A DNA stretch of 11,200 nt from NCBI GenBank assembly GCA_902495945.1, contig CABUZD010000051.1:1-11200 (forward strand). The letters are read 5' to 3'. Source of the DNA: an uncultured Collinsella sp. GTDB taxonomy: Bacteria; Actinomycetota; Coriobacteriia; Coriobacteriales; Coriobacteriaceae. A model generated the notes under the pieces. The model did not search any database and was not told the DNA's origin. It saw only the letters and a program-made list of their open reading frames with translations. The translations under genes were made by a program, and so were the position numbers. Of this stretch, positions 1-5,608 are shown in pieces. How positions within the stretch are numbered: position 1 is the first letter of the stretch; the number at the start of each line of letters is the position of its first letter.

Positions 1-121
1 CGCGCTCGCGCACAAGCCCAACGAATATGTGCCCCACGCCGATATCGTTCGTTGTCAGCAGGTGCTAATCGCGCTCGCCGATAACGTGCTCTGGGACGCG
101 AGCGGCCAAGTTGGGGCATAA
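1..121 (+). CDS. 3' end of an unidentified gene (partial)
   Basis: An open frame starting at base 2 runs 39 codons to a double stop (TAA at 119-121, then a second in-frame TAA at 122-124). The G/C-rich third positions match the neighbouring genes, so this is probably the true C-terminus of a gene that begins before the window. The visible tail is ADIVRCQQVLIALADNVLWD followed by ASGQVGA. I see no domain signature and do not recognise the family. The next gene begins 39 bases after this stop on the same strand, so the two may be co-transcribed. Confidence 0.55.
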   Translation, partial: ALAHKPNEYVPHADIVRCQQVLIALADNVLWDASGQVGA

Positions 122-160
122 TAAGCCGCGAACAAACCGACTCGCGCGTTAGGACCGCCC

Positions 161-844
161 ATGAAAGCACTTCCGTTTCCCTGCATCCGCCCGGCTCAGG
201 ACCGCGTGCTCGAGGCGCTGCCTGCAATGGGCAGTATTCTGAGTGACAACGAAGCCCTGCGCGAAGCCATTGCCGATGGTCTGATGCTCAAGGACCCGGG
301 TGCGGCGTATTACGTGTACGAATGCTCGGGCGAGCCGGGACGTGTGACGGGTGTCGTGGCGATCTGCCCGACGAGTGTACTTGCGGGCGGCAAGGGCAAT
401 GCCAGCGCCGACGTGGCCGCCGCCGCACGCGCGATCGCCGAACTCAAAGTTCAGCCGCGCCCCGTGTCGCTCGCCTACGAGGCGTCGCCCGTCATGGACA
501 TCATCCTGGGCGCTGCCAAAGAGGGCGCCTCGCTCTACGCCGTCACCGACCCCGCGGGCATTACGCACCGCGTGTGGGAGGTCAAGCGCGAGGACGCCGT
601 CGGTGCCATCCGTGCCATGCTCGACCAGGCGCCGGAGCCGGCACTGGCCGACGACCCTGCCTACGCTGCCGCGCTGGTCGGGGCATCACAGCTCCTGGCC
701 GACGATGCCCGTGCCGCCGGCACCTACACGGGCAAAGAGCCGTTCAACTTTACCGTTGCCGTGCTCTTCCCCGCCGCGCAGGTCAGCGGCGCTGCGCCGC
801 AGGTTCCGACAGGTCTGCTCACGCACCAGGTCGCGCGGTTCTAG
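161..844 (+). CDS. DUF1015-family protein, short form
   Basis: This 227-aa protein resembles the DUF1015 family, whose function is not established. The N-terminus (LPFPCIRP) fits the family's usual PF-KA-RP opening. The stretch YYVYECSGEPGRVTGVVAIC at about residues 50-69 fits the family's 'YxYxxxxxGxxxxGlvg' strand. The late FNFTVAVLFPAAQV and PTGLLTHQVARF segments fit the region where normal members carry an 'LFP' strand and a PTHR motif. Two things are odd. It is much shorter than the roughly 400 aa that I recall for typical members. Where the family normally has a conserved DGHHR motif, this protein reads ALADDPAYAAAL, so any activity that depends on those residues is probably absent. The start is supported by AGGA at 151-154, six bases before the ATG. 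It could form an operon with the truncated gene upstream, and it ends just before a hairpin terminator. Confidence 0.7.
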   Translation: MKALPFPCIRPAQDRVLEALPAMGSILSDNEALREAIADGLMLKDPGAAYYVYECSGEPGRVTGVVAICPTSVLAGGKGNASADVAAAARAIAELKVQPRPVSLAYEASPVMDIILGAAKEGASLYAVTDPAGITHRVWEVKREDAVGAIRAMLDQAPEPALADDPAYAAALVGASQLLADDARAAGTYTGKEPFNFTVAVLFPAAQVSGAAPQVPTGLLTHQVARF

Positions 845-888
845 CAAGACCAGACCGCCCGGCACAAAAATCGGCAGCTCAACAAACA

Positions 889-927
889 GGGGGCGGAGAT
901 GCAGCAGGTACATGCATCTCCGCCCCT
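889..927. terminator. bidirectional hairpin terminator between convergent genes
   Basis: A 13-bp perfect stem, GGGCGGAGATGCA at 891-903 pairing with 913-925, encloses a 9-nt loop; two further base pairs (one G-U) extend it outward. It sits between the plus-strand gene ending at 844 and the minus-strand gene ending at 973. Read on the minus strand it is followed by TGTTTGTT, a modest U-rich tail. On the plus strand the tail is only TATTG. It therefore serves the histidine phosphatase operon better, and the DUF1015 gene at least partly. Confidence 0.75.
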
Positions 928-972
928 ATTGCGTCGAGAAGTTAGCCGGCGACCCGTGCCGCCGCGCTCGCG

Positions 973-1608
973 TTATCCGCGCTGCGGACCCGCAGTAGCC
1001 ACGAGCGGTTCAAGCCCCAGCTCCCGCGCATAATCTTCCTGCGTAAAGACTTCGACCAGCTCAAACGTACCGGCCTCGTCGTCAAACACGAAATGCAGCA
1101 CCGAGCAGTTGCCCGGCACGCGATCGCGCTCATCAGCCGCTGCACCCTTCACGTGGTCCATGAACTCCTTGATGGCCGAGCCATGGCTTACCGCGAGCAC
1201 GCACGTATGGTCCGGACGGTGCATAAGCTCGGTCAGCGTCGCCACCATGCGCTCACGCACCTGCATCTGGCCCTCGCCGCCAAACTGACGATAGAAATCT
1301 CGCCACGGGCGCTCGGGCATAAGCATCACGCGCTCGGCCTCAAAGTCGCCAAAGAACCACTCGCGCAGACCGTCCAGGCGCTCGTACGCCAAGCCCGGCC
1401 ACAAGTTGGCGATAGTCTGCTCGGTGCGATGAAGCGTGGAGGTGTAGGCGTGGTCGGGCTCAATGCCGCGCGCACGCAAAAACATGCCGGCGCGCGCCGC
1501 CTGGTCGCAGCCCAACTGCGTGAGCGGCGAGTCACTCCAACCCTGAATAATGCGCTTAAGGTTGAATATCGTCTGTCCATGGCGAACCAGATACAGGTCT
1601 TTATTCAT
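973..1608 (-). CDS. histidine phosphatase (phosphoglycerate mutase-like), copy 1
   Basis: This 211-aa protein belongs to the histidine phosphatase (phosphoglycerate mutase-like) superfamily, which hydrolyses or transfers phosphate through a phosphohistidine intermediate; the substrate is unknown. The catalytic set is complete: LVRHGQT with R9 and H10, a second Arg at R61 (STLHRTEQT), E83 in LREWFFG, and H142 in AVSHGSA. I chose the ATG at 1606-1608, because MNKDLYLVRHG fits the family start and GAAAGGA lies five bases upstream. The longer frame from 1632 adds eight residues that overlap the preceding gene's stop and has no better ribosome site. It lies 17 bases behind a homologous gene on the same strand, so the pair is probably one operon. 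Its tail (residues 180-211, ending EPLVATAGPQRG) goes beyond the core fold and is absent in the sister copy. Confidence 0.9.
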   Translation of the reverse strand: MNKDLYLVRHGQTIFNLKRIIQGWSDSPLTQLGCDQAARAGMFLRARGIEPDHAYTSTLHRTEQTIANLWPGLAYERLDGLREWFFGDFEAERVMLMPERPWRDFYRQFGGEGQMQVRERMVATLTELMHRPDHTCVLAVSHGSAIKEFMDHVKGAAADERDRVPGNCSVLHFVFDDEAGTFELVEVFTQEDYARELGLEPLVATAGPQRG

Positions 1609-1625
1609 AGGGGTCCTTTCGTTCG

Positions 1626-2168
1626 TTACCAATCAAGGAGCGAAAACGCCCCGTCGCAATAGCCAAAATGAAGCACGGCACCGTTGTCGGGTAGCTCTCC
1701 CCTGCCAGTCACATGCTCAAGAAACTCCTGGCAGGCTGAGCCGTGGGAAACCGCCAGCACGCAGTCGTGCTGCGGCCTGGCCATGATGCGAGACAGCGCC
1801 GCGACCATACGTGCGCGAAGCTCACTTTCCGACTCGCCACCAAAGGCAACCGGATAATCACCCCAGGGCTGCGGCGGCATCTCGCGATTTGATGTGCCCT
1901 CCAGCGAGCCAAAATGCCACTCACGCAGGTCATCGACCAGCTCTATGGAACGGCCCTCGCCAACGATAAGCTCGGCCGTATGCCGCGCCCGGCCCAACGG
2001 CGAGGAATACACATGATCAAAGGCCACGCCACGCGCCGCAAACGCCGTACGCGCCGTCAGCGCCTGCTCGCGCCCGCGCGCCGTAAGCGGCGAATCGTGC
2101 CAGCCCTGCAAAATGCTCTGCACATTGAGCTCAGTCTGCCCATGCCGCACCAAATACAGATCTGCCAC
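1626..2168 (-). CDS. histidine phosphatase (phosphoglycerate mutase-like), copy 2
   Basis: A 180-aa cytoplasmic phosphatase of the same superfamily as the next gene in the operon. The key residues are R8 and H9 (LVRHGQT), R60 (SSPLGRARHT), E83 (LREWHFG) and H142 (AVSHGSA). It starts with GTG at 2166-2168; the preceding GAGGGGAGGG provides a strong ribosome site at short spacing and the start gives the family-typical MADLYLVRHG. The two copies align over almost their whole length, sharing IQGW/LQGW-x-DSPLT, LREW-x-FG, FGGE and CVLAVSHGSA. They therefore look like a tandem duplication that has diverged. This copy is first in the operon and has the shorter C-terminus. The substrate cannot be read from sequence; a sugar phosphate or a nucleotide-related phosphomonoester is possible. 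Confidence 0.9.
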   Translation of the reverse strand: MADLYLVRHGQTELNVQSILQGWHDSPLTARGREQALTARTAFAARGVAFDHVYSSPLGRARHTAELIVGEGRSIELVDDLREWHFGSLEGTSNREMPPQPWGDYPVAFGGESESELRARMVAALSRIMARPQHDCVLAVSHGSACQEFLEHVTGRGELPDNGAVLHFGYCDGAFSLLDW

Positions 2169-2183
2169 ACACCCTCCCCTCGT

Positions 2184-2217
2184 ACCACCACAAAGGGGAC
2201 AGCACCTTTGTGGTGGT
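2184..2217. repeat. 13-bp perfect inverted repeat (hairpin)
   Basis: ACCACCACAAAGG at 2184-2196 pairs perfectly with 2205-2217 around the 8-nt loop GGACAGCA. It lies between the nitroreductase stop at 2250 and the phosphatase start at 2168, both on the minus strand. It could stop nitroreductase transcription, although the minus-strand side lacks a U tail; on the plus strand TTTA follows. The form (long stem, GGGGACAGCACC core, intergenic) resembles dispersed palindromic elements seen in gut actinobacteria and clostridia, but copy number cannot be judged here. Confidence 0.6.
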
Positions 2218-2249
2218 TTACCGTCTGATCACGCCGCGATGACGCTCAA

Positions 2250-2921
2250 CTACACCAGCACGTCGGCGAGCGAACGCTTGGGTACGTGGTGCACCTGTGC
2301 CTCGTCGCGCCAATAATTGATGGAGCCGTCGGGGTTGGAATCGATCGCATCAATCACCTGTGTCTCGGCCGGAACGCCAAACGCCATGATCAGCTTGAGC
2401 TCATACTTGTCGTTATCGAGCCCCATGGCATCGATCGCGCGGGGCGTAAAGGCCTTGAACATGCAGGCTGCCACCTCGGGCGTGGCGCTGCGGGCGGCGA
2501 GCATCATCGTCTGCGCGGCAATGCCCGTGTCGACCTCGGTAATGGGAGCGGCAGGCTTGCCCGGAACGGCGCGCTCGGCCAGAATCGCGATGTAGCCGGT
2601 CGGGCGCTCGCCCTCGGCAGGACCCGGCCAATCCTTAAGCGCGCCGGCCCATGCAAGCTCGTCAAACACGCGCGCGCAGTCCTCGGCACCGCTCACCACA
2701 TGAAAACGAAGACGTTGAGCATTGGCACCACAGGGAGCTAGGTGAGCCAGCTCTGCCAGCTCGAGCAAAAACTCACGCGGCACGCGCATGGACTCGTCAA
2801 AGCGACGGCACGTGCGGGCGCGACGAACCAGCGCATCAAACGCGTCCAAGCCGAGCTTTTCGCAACCCTGTTTTGCCATCGATTCGACACTCGACGGTGC
2901 CTCGGGAACTGCTTCGTTCAT
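2250..2921 (-). CDS. nitroreductase-family FMN flavoprotein
   Basis: This 223-aa protein fits the nitroreductase family, FMN enzymes that reduce nitro compounds, quinones or other electron acceptors with NAD(P)H. Visible marks are RTCRRFDES at residues 36-44 (the FMN-phosphate-binding R-x-x-R-x-F element), LAPCGANAQRLRFHVV at 61-76 (the family's AP-x-G-x-N-x-Q stretch), WAGALKDWPGPAEGERPTGY at 91-110, and the helix DTGIAAQTMMLAA at 131-143. The ATG at 2919-2921 has a G-rich site (GGGGG) about five bases upstream. The frame stays open back to 3089, but those 56 codons look non-coding. MAKQG at residue 15 is an alternative start with a weaker ribosome site. The physiological substrate is unknown. 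It is divergent from the next plus-strand gene across about 235 bases and shares no obvious pathway with the phosphatases. Confidence 0.88.
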   Translation of the reverse strand: MNEAVPEAPSSVESMAKQGCEKLGLDAFDALVRRARTCRRFDESMRVPREFLLELAELAHLAPCGANAQRLRFHVVSGAEDCARVFDELAWAGALKDWPGPAEGERPTGYIAILAERAVPGKPAAPITEVDTGIAAQTMMLAARSATPEVAACMFKAFTPRAIDAMGLDNDKYELKLIMAFGVPAETQVIDAIDSNPDGSINYWRDEAQVHHVPKRSLADVLV

Positions 2922-3156
2922 AGGGACCCCCAATACAAGCCAATTGTCCTTAGGAGAATCTAACCCAAAACGTAGGCAATAACGAACAGGGCTGCAATGT
3001 TCTACACCTGTTGAATAGAAAATCGCGACGTGGGGAACAACGGAAACAATTCGGGACCTTTGGGTTACGTTTCGCCCTCCCCGACCCATACGCCAGCGCC
3101 TTTAGGCGATACTGGTTGTAACAATCAAGGCTTACGCCGCACGGAAAGGAGACATT

Positions 3157-3759
3157 ATGGGCATCTTTAAGAACGATGACCTAAAATCGAGCCAGTTTGG
3201 ATTTGACGAGAAAAGCATGGCAGGCAAGGCCGTCAAGGCCGTGCGCTGGACTTACGCCATCACGGGCGTCTTGGCGCTCGTCGCCGGCATCGCACTGCTG
3301 TTTGCGCCCGCCAAGTCCCTCGTCTTTTTGACGACTGTCCTGGGTTTTTACTTTGTAATCACTGCTGCCATCAGGCTGTTCACTGCCATTTTTGAGCCGC
3401 TGCTGCCCACCGGCTGGCGCGTGACGAGCATCATCTCCAACCTACTCATTATCTTGGGCGGCGTCATAATCCTGCGCAACCAGGCCTTCTCGACCGCGAC
3501 GCTCACCACGATGGTGGTTATCGTGGCCGGCTTTGGCTGGATTGTCGAAGGTGTCATGTCCATTCTGGAGTCCGAGCTTTCGTCCAACCGCGCCCTCGCC
3601 ATCCTGAGCGGCGCACTCTCAATCATCGCCGGCATGTTCGTGTTTATCTATCCGCTGTGGTCGGCCAAGATGCTCGTCATCTTTAGCGGCGCCGCACTGC
3701 TGGTGTTTGGCGTAACGCTGATTGTTCGCGCTGTTCAATTTGGCAAACTGGTGCACTAG
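3157..3759 (+). CDS. HdeD/DUF308-family six-helix membrane protein
   Basis: This 200-aa integral membrane protein has a roughly 28-residue polar N-terminus followed by six hydrophobic segments, at about residues 31-50, 56-78, 87-105, 114-135, 144-163 and 168-192. The repeated pattern of paired helices with short G/A-rich turns (GVLALVAGIALL, NLLIILGGVIIL, GALSIIAGMFVF) is characteristic of the DUF308/HdeD family. E. coli HdeD of this family is linked to acid resistance; the general biochemical role is unknown. AAAGGAG lies five bases before the ATG. The stop codon touches the ATG of the following YaiI-type gene, so the two are almost certainly co-transcribed and translationally coupled, although no functional link is evident. 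Confidence 0.85.
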   Translation: MGIFKNDDLKSSQFGFDEKSMAGKAVKAVRWTYAITGVLALVAGIALLFAPAKSLVFLTTVLGFYFVITAAIRLFTAIFEPLLPTGWRVTSIISNLLIILGGVIILRNQAFSTATLTTMVVIVAGFGWIVEGVMSILESELSSNRALAILSGALSIIAGMFVFIYPLWSAKMLVIFSGAALLVFGVTLIVRAVQFGKLVH

Positions 3760-4242
3760 ATGCCGCGAACGCTCTTTATTGATGCCGACGCCTGCCCGGT
3801 CACGCGCGAGTCGATTGACTGCGCGCGGCGGGCGGGCGTCGCCGTTGTTATCGCCGGCAACAGCACGCAAAACCTGGAACGGCACATTCGCCGCGACGAC
3901 CCGCGCGATGCCGAGCACGCGCGACGCGGCTTTTGGGTCACGACGCTCGATGTGAGCGTGGGCGCCGACAGCGCCGACTTTGCCATTGTCGAACGCCTGC
4001 AGGCGGGCGACGTAGTCGTGACGCAGGACATTGGCTTGGCGAGCATGGTGCTCGGGCGCGATGCCGCCGCCATCGGTGTGCGCGGGCGCGTGTACGACAA
4101 GGCGACTATCGACATGCAGCTGTTTATTCGCCACGAGGAAAAGAAGGTACGCCGCGCCGGGGGACGCACTCGCGGACCGGCGACATTTACCAGCGAAGAC
4201 CGGACCCGCTTTAAGCGCAACCTCACCGAGCTGCTGCACTAA
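3760..4242 (+). CDS. YaiI/YqxD-family protein (UPF0178, DUF188)
   Basis: A 160-aa protein of the UPF0178 family, a PIN-like fold of unproven function that may be a metal-dependent nuclease. Diagnostic stretches are FIDADACPV at residues 6-14 (two Asp likely to bind metal), SADFAIVERLQAGDVVVTQD from residue 71, IGLASMVLGRDAAAIGVRGR and the basic C-terminal RRAGGRTRGPATFTSEDR. Between the second strand and the SADFAI helix there is a charged insertion (about residues 40-58, RHIRRDDPRDAEHARRG) longer than I expect in family members. The ATG follows the previous gene's TAG directly with no intervening base and no clear ribosome site of its own, so expression probably depends on translational coupling. 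A hairpin with U-tract follows the stop by three bases. Confidence 0.9.
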   Translation: MPRTLFIDADACPVTRESIDCARRAGVAVVIAGNSTQNLERHIRRDDPRDAEHARRGFWVTTLDVSVGADSADFAIVERLQAGDVVVTQDIGLASMVLGRDAAAIGVRGRVYDKATIDMQLFIRHEEKKVRRAGGRTRGPATFTSEDRTRFKRNLTELLH

Positions 4243-4244
4243 CC

Positions 4245-4289
4245 AAGGTAGATTTTTGGGACATGCCCGGAAATCTACCTTTTTGTTTT
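4245..4289 (+). terminator. intrinsic terminator, also copy 1 of a facing repeat pair
   Basis: AAGGTAGATTT (4245-4255) pairs with 4271-4281 in a perfect 11-bp stem, and an inner GGG/CCC pair (4258-4260 with 4266-4268) closes a pentaloop. TTTTGTTTT follows, as expected of a Rho-independent terminator. It lies three bases after the YaiI stop. The same stem-and-loop wording recurs on the minus strand at 4316-4350. Confidence 0.85.
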
Positions 4290-4315
4290 GGCAGCGGAAA
4301 TGCCCTGGTCACAGG

Positions 4316-4350
4316 GGTAGATCGTAAGACATGTCCCAATAATCTACTTA
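4316..4350 (-). repeat. copy 2 of the ~34-nt hairpin element, inverted
   Basis: Read on the minus strand this is AAGTAGATTATTGGGACATG followed by TCTTACGATCTACC. It aligns without internal gaps over the loop and right arm to the terminator at 4245-4279 (shared GTAGATT, TTGGGACATG and ATCTACC). Its stem is shorter (GTAGAT/ATCTAC, 6 bp) and it lacks a U tail. It overlaps the TAA stop of the permease gene. A further small palindrome, CCCTG-GTCA-CAGGG at 4303-4316, lies between the two copies. Confidence 0.7.
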
Positions 4351-5436
4351 AAGGCCAACGGCGGAGAGGATGAGGCCCCAGCCGGCGCCGATGACGTACA
4401 TCATGACCAGGAACATGACGTTCTCGCGGGCACTGCGGTTGGTGCGGAACAACACCAGGTAGCCCACGCCGGCGGAGATAAGCGTGCCGGCGAGCATCGG
4501 TGCCAGCTGTAGCGCGCCCTCCAGGTACAGCTGCGTAATGACCACGCTCGCCGAGCAGTTGGGGATCAGGCCGACAAGCGCCGAACCCAGGACGGCGAGC
4601 GTCTCGTTGCCACGCAGGAACTGCTCGATCGCGGACTCGCCGAAGGTCTCGAGCACGGCGACCAGAATCAGCGTCACCAGAAAAATGAATACCGATACCT
4701 GCACGGTGTGCGAGATGGCGCTGCGAATAATCGACAGGACAGGCGTCCCTTCGTGAGAGTGGGAGTGACCGTGGCCATCATGGTGTTCATGCTCGCCCCC
4801 ATGACCGTGATCGTGTCCATGTCCGTGTTCGTGCTCGTCCTCGTCTTCATCGCAACCGCAATGGTCGCGCTCGCACAGCTCATGGATGTGATCGGCGCTC
4901 ACGCCCGCCTCGGCCACCTCGTCGATGATGTCACCGCCGCTGTGGTCGTCATGCGCGCAGTTAACGTGCGCCGGATTGACAGTGGTCCCCAACACGGTAC
5001 GACGAATCGCCGCATGCGCGCGGGCGTTGCGACGCAGACCGCGAATGGCGGCATCTACGATAAAGCCCGTGACCAGCGCGATCAGCGCTTTCGAAGCCAA
5101 AAGCATCGCCATAGTCTGCACGGGAACCTGCTCGGCAAGCAGCAGCGGCAGCATCTCGTCGGAGGTCGAAAGGAACACCGCCACCAACGTGCCCAAGGTC
5201 ACGACACGACCGGCGTACAGCGTTGCCGCCATTGCCGAAAAGCCGCACTGCGGCACCATGCCCAGCAGCGAGCCAACCACGGGACCCGCGGCGCCGGCGC
5301 GCTTGATGGCCCCGTTAACGCGGTCGCCCGCGACGTGCTCCAAGGTCTCGAGGGCCAGATACGTCACCAACAAAAACGGCACCAGCGACAGCGTGTCCTT
5401 GCCGGCGTCGAACAAAATATCAATCAGCAAATCCAT
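4348..5436 (-). CDS. His-rich ArsP_2/DUF2899-type permease, putative manganese (or arsenic) exporter
   Basis: This 362-aa membrane protein consists of two hydrophobic halves joined by a long His/Asp-rich cytoplasmic-type loop. Each half carries a matching motif, GMVPQCGFS (residues 59-67) and GLIPNCSAS (289-297), typical of the two-fold repeated permeases annotated as ArsP_2 or 'putative manganese transporter'. Helices lie around residues 16-33, 52-75, 80-100, 108-130, then 244-265, 280-300, 309-331 and 340-360. The loop from about residue 156 to 229 contains more than a dozen His in HEHGHGHDHGHGG-like runs plus Cys at 189, 193 and 195, a probable metal-binding sensor or chaperone segment. 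Substrate (Mn, another divalent metal, or an arsenic species) cannot be fixed by sequence. The ATG at 5434-5436 has GAAAGG 11 bases upstream, a longer spacing than usual. Its promoter carries repeated operator-like sequences. Confidence 0.82.
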   Translation of the reverse strand: MDLLIDILFDAGKDTLSLVPFLLVTYLALETLEHVAGDRVNGAIKRAGAAGPVVGSLLGMVPQCGFSAMAATLYAGRVVTLGTLVAVFLSTSDEMLPLLLAEQVPVQTMAMLLASKALIALVTGFIVDAAIRGLRRNARAHAAIRRTVLGTTVNPAHVNCAHDDHSGGDIIDEVAEAGVSADHIHELCERDHCGCDEDEDEHEHGHGHDHGHGGEHEHHDGHGHSHSHEGTPVLSIIRSAISHTVQVSVFIFLVTLILVAVLETFGESAIEQFLRGNETLAVLGSALVGLIPNCSASVVITQLYLEGALQLAPMLAGTLISAGVGYLVLFRTNRSARENVMFLVMMYVIGAGWGLILSAVGL

Positions 5437-5477
5437 GACGGATGGAACCTTTCGTGTCTTTCGGCAGCATTGTAAAA

Positions 5478-5514
5478 GTCCTAGCGGTCAACTAGGGTAT
5501 TGTAGTTGTCCTAG
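5478..5514. promoter_or_regulatory. operator-like cluster: dyad plus flanking direct repeats
   Basis: GGTCAACTA (5486-5494) faces TAGTTGTCC (5503-5511) across 8 bases, with eight of nine positions complementary. GTCCTAG occurs twice in direct orientation at 5478-5484 and 5508-5514, exactly 30 bases apart (about three helical turns). CCTAG/CTAGG also forms a perfect 5-bp inverted pair at 5480-5484 and 5492-5496. The cluster covers the permease -10 box and start-site region, so binding would repress. A metal sensor of the DtxR/MntR or Fur type is a reasonable guess, not shown. Confidence 0.5.
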
Positions 5515-5526
5515 GCGCGATGCCAA
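5499..5526 (-). promoter_or_regulatory. promoter of the His-rich permease gene
   Basis: On the minus strand TTGGCA (5521-5526) and TACAAT (5499-5504) are separated by 16 bases, a good sigma-70-type pair. Transcription would begin near 5491, giving a leader of about 55 bases, too short for a typical metal riboswitch. The -10 box lies inside the dyad described at 5478-5514. Confidence 0.6.
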
Positions 5527-5608
5527 TAGTTGCCCATGGTAAACTATCATCTCGTCACATCTCAATGAACCCGAGCCGCACGGTGCGGCCCGTCCAAGGA
5601 GCAGTTAT

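Noticed and set aside
1609..1632. Eight-residue N-terminal extension of phosphatase copy 1
   Set aside because: It overlaps the stop of the preceding gene, and the GAAAGGA ribosome site points to the ATG at 1608.
2922..3089. Upstream extension of the nitroreductase frame to 3089
   Set aside because: Those codons lack coding bias and the family core begins after the ATG at 2921, which has a G-rich ribosome site.
5437..5490. Metal riboswitch upstream of the permease
   Set aside because: The predicted leader is only about 55 bases and shows no multi-helix fold; control by a DNA-binding protein fits the repeats better.
4708..5542. Plus-strand open frames opposite the permease
   Set aside because: The minus strand encodes clear helices, the paired GMVPQCGFS/GLIPNCSAS motifs and the His-rich loop; the opposite frames are shadows.
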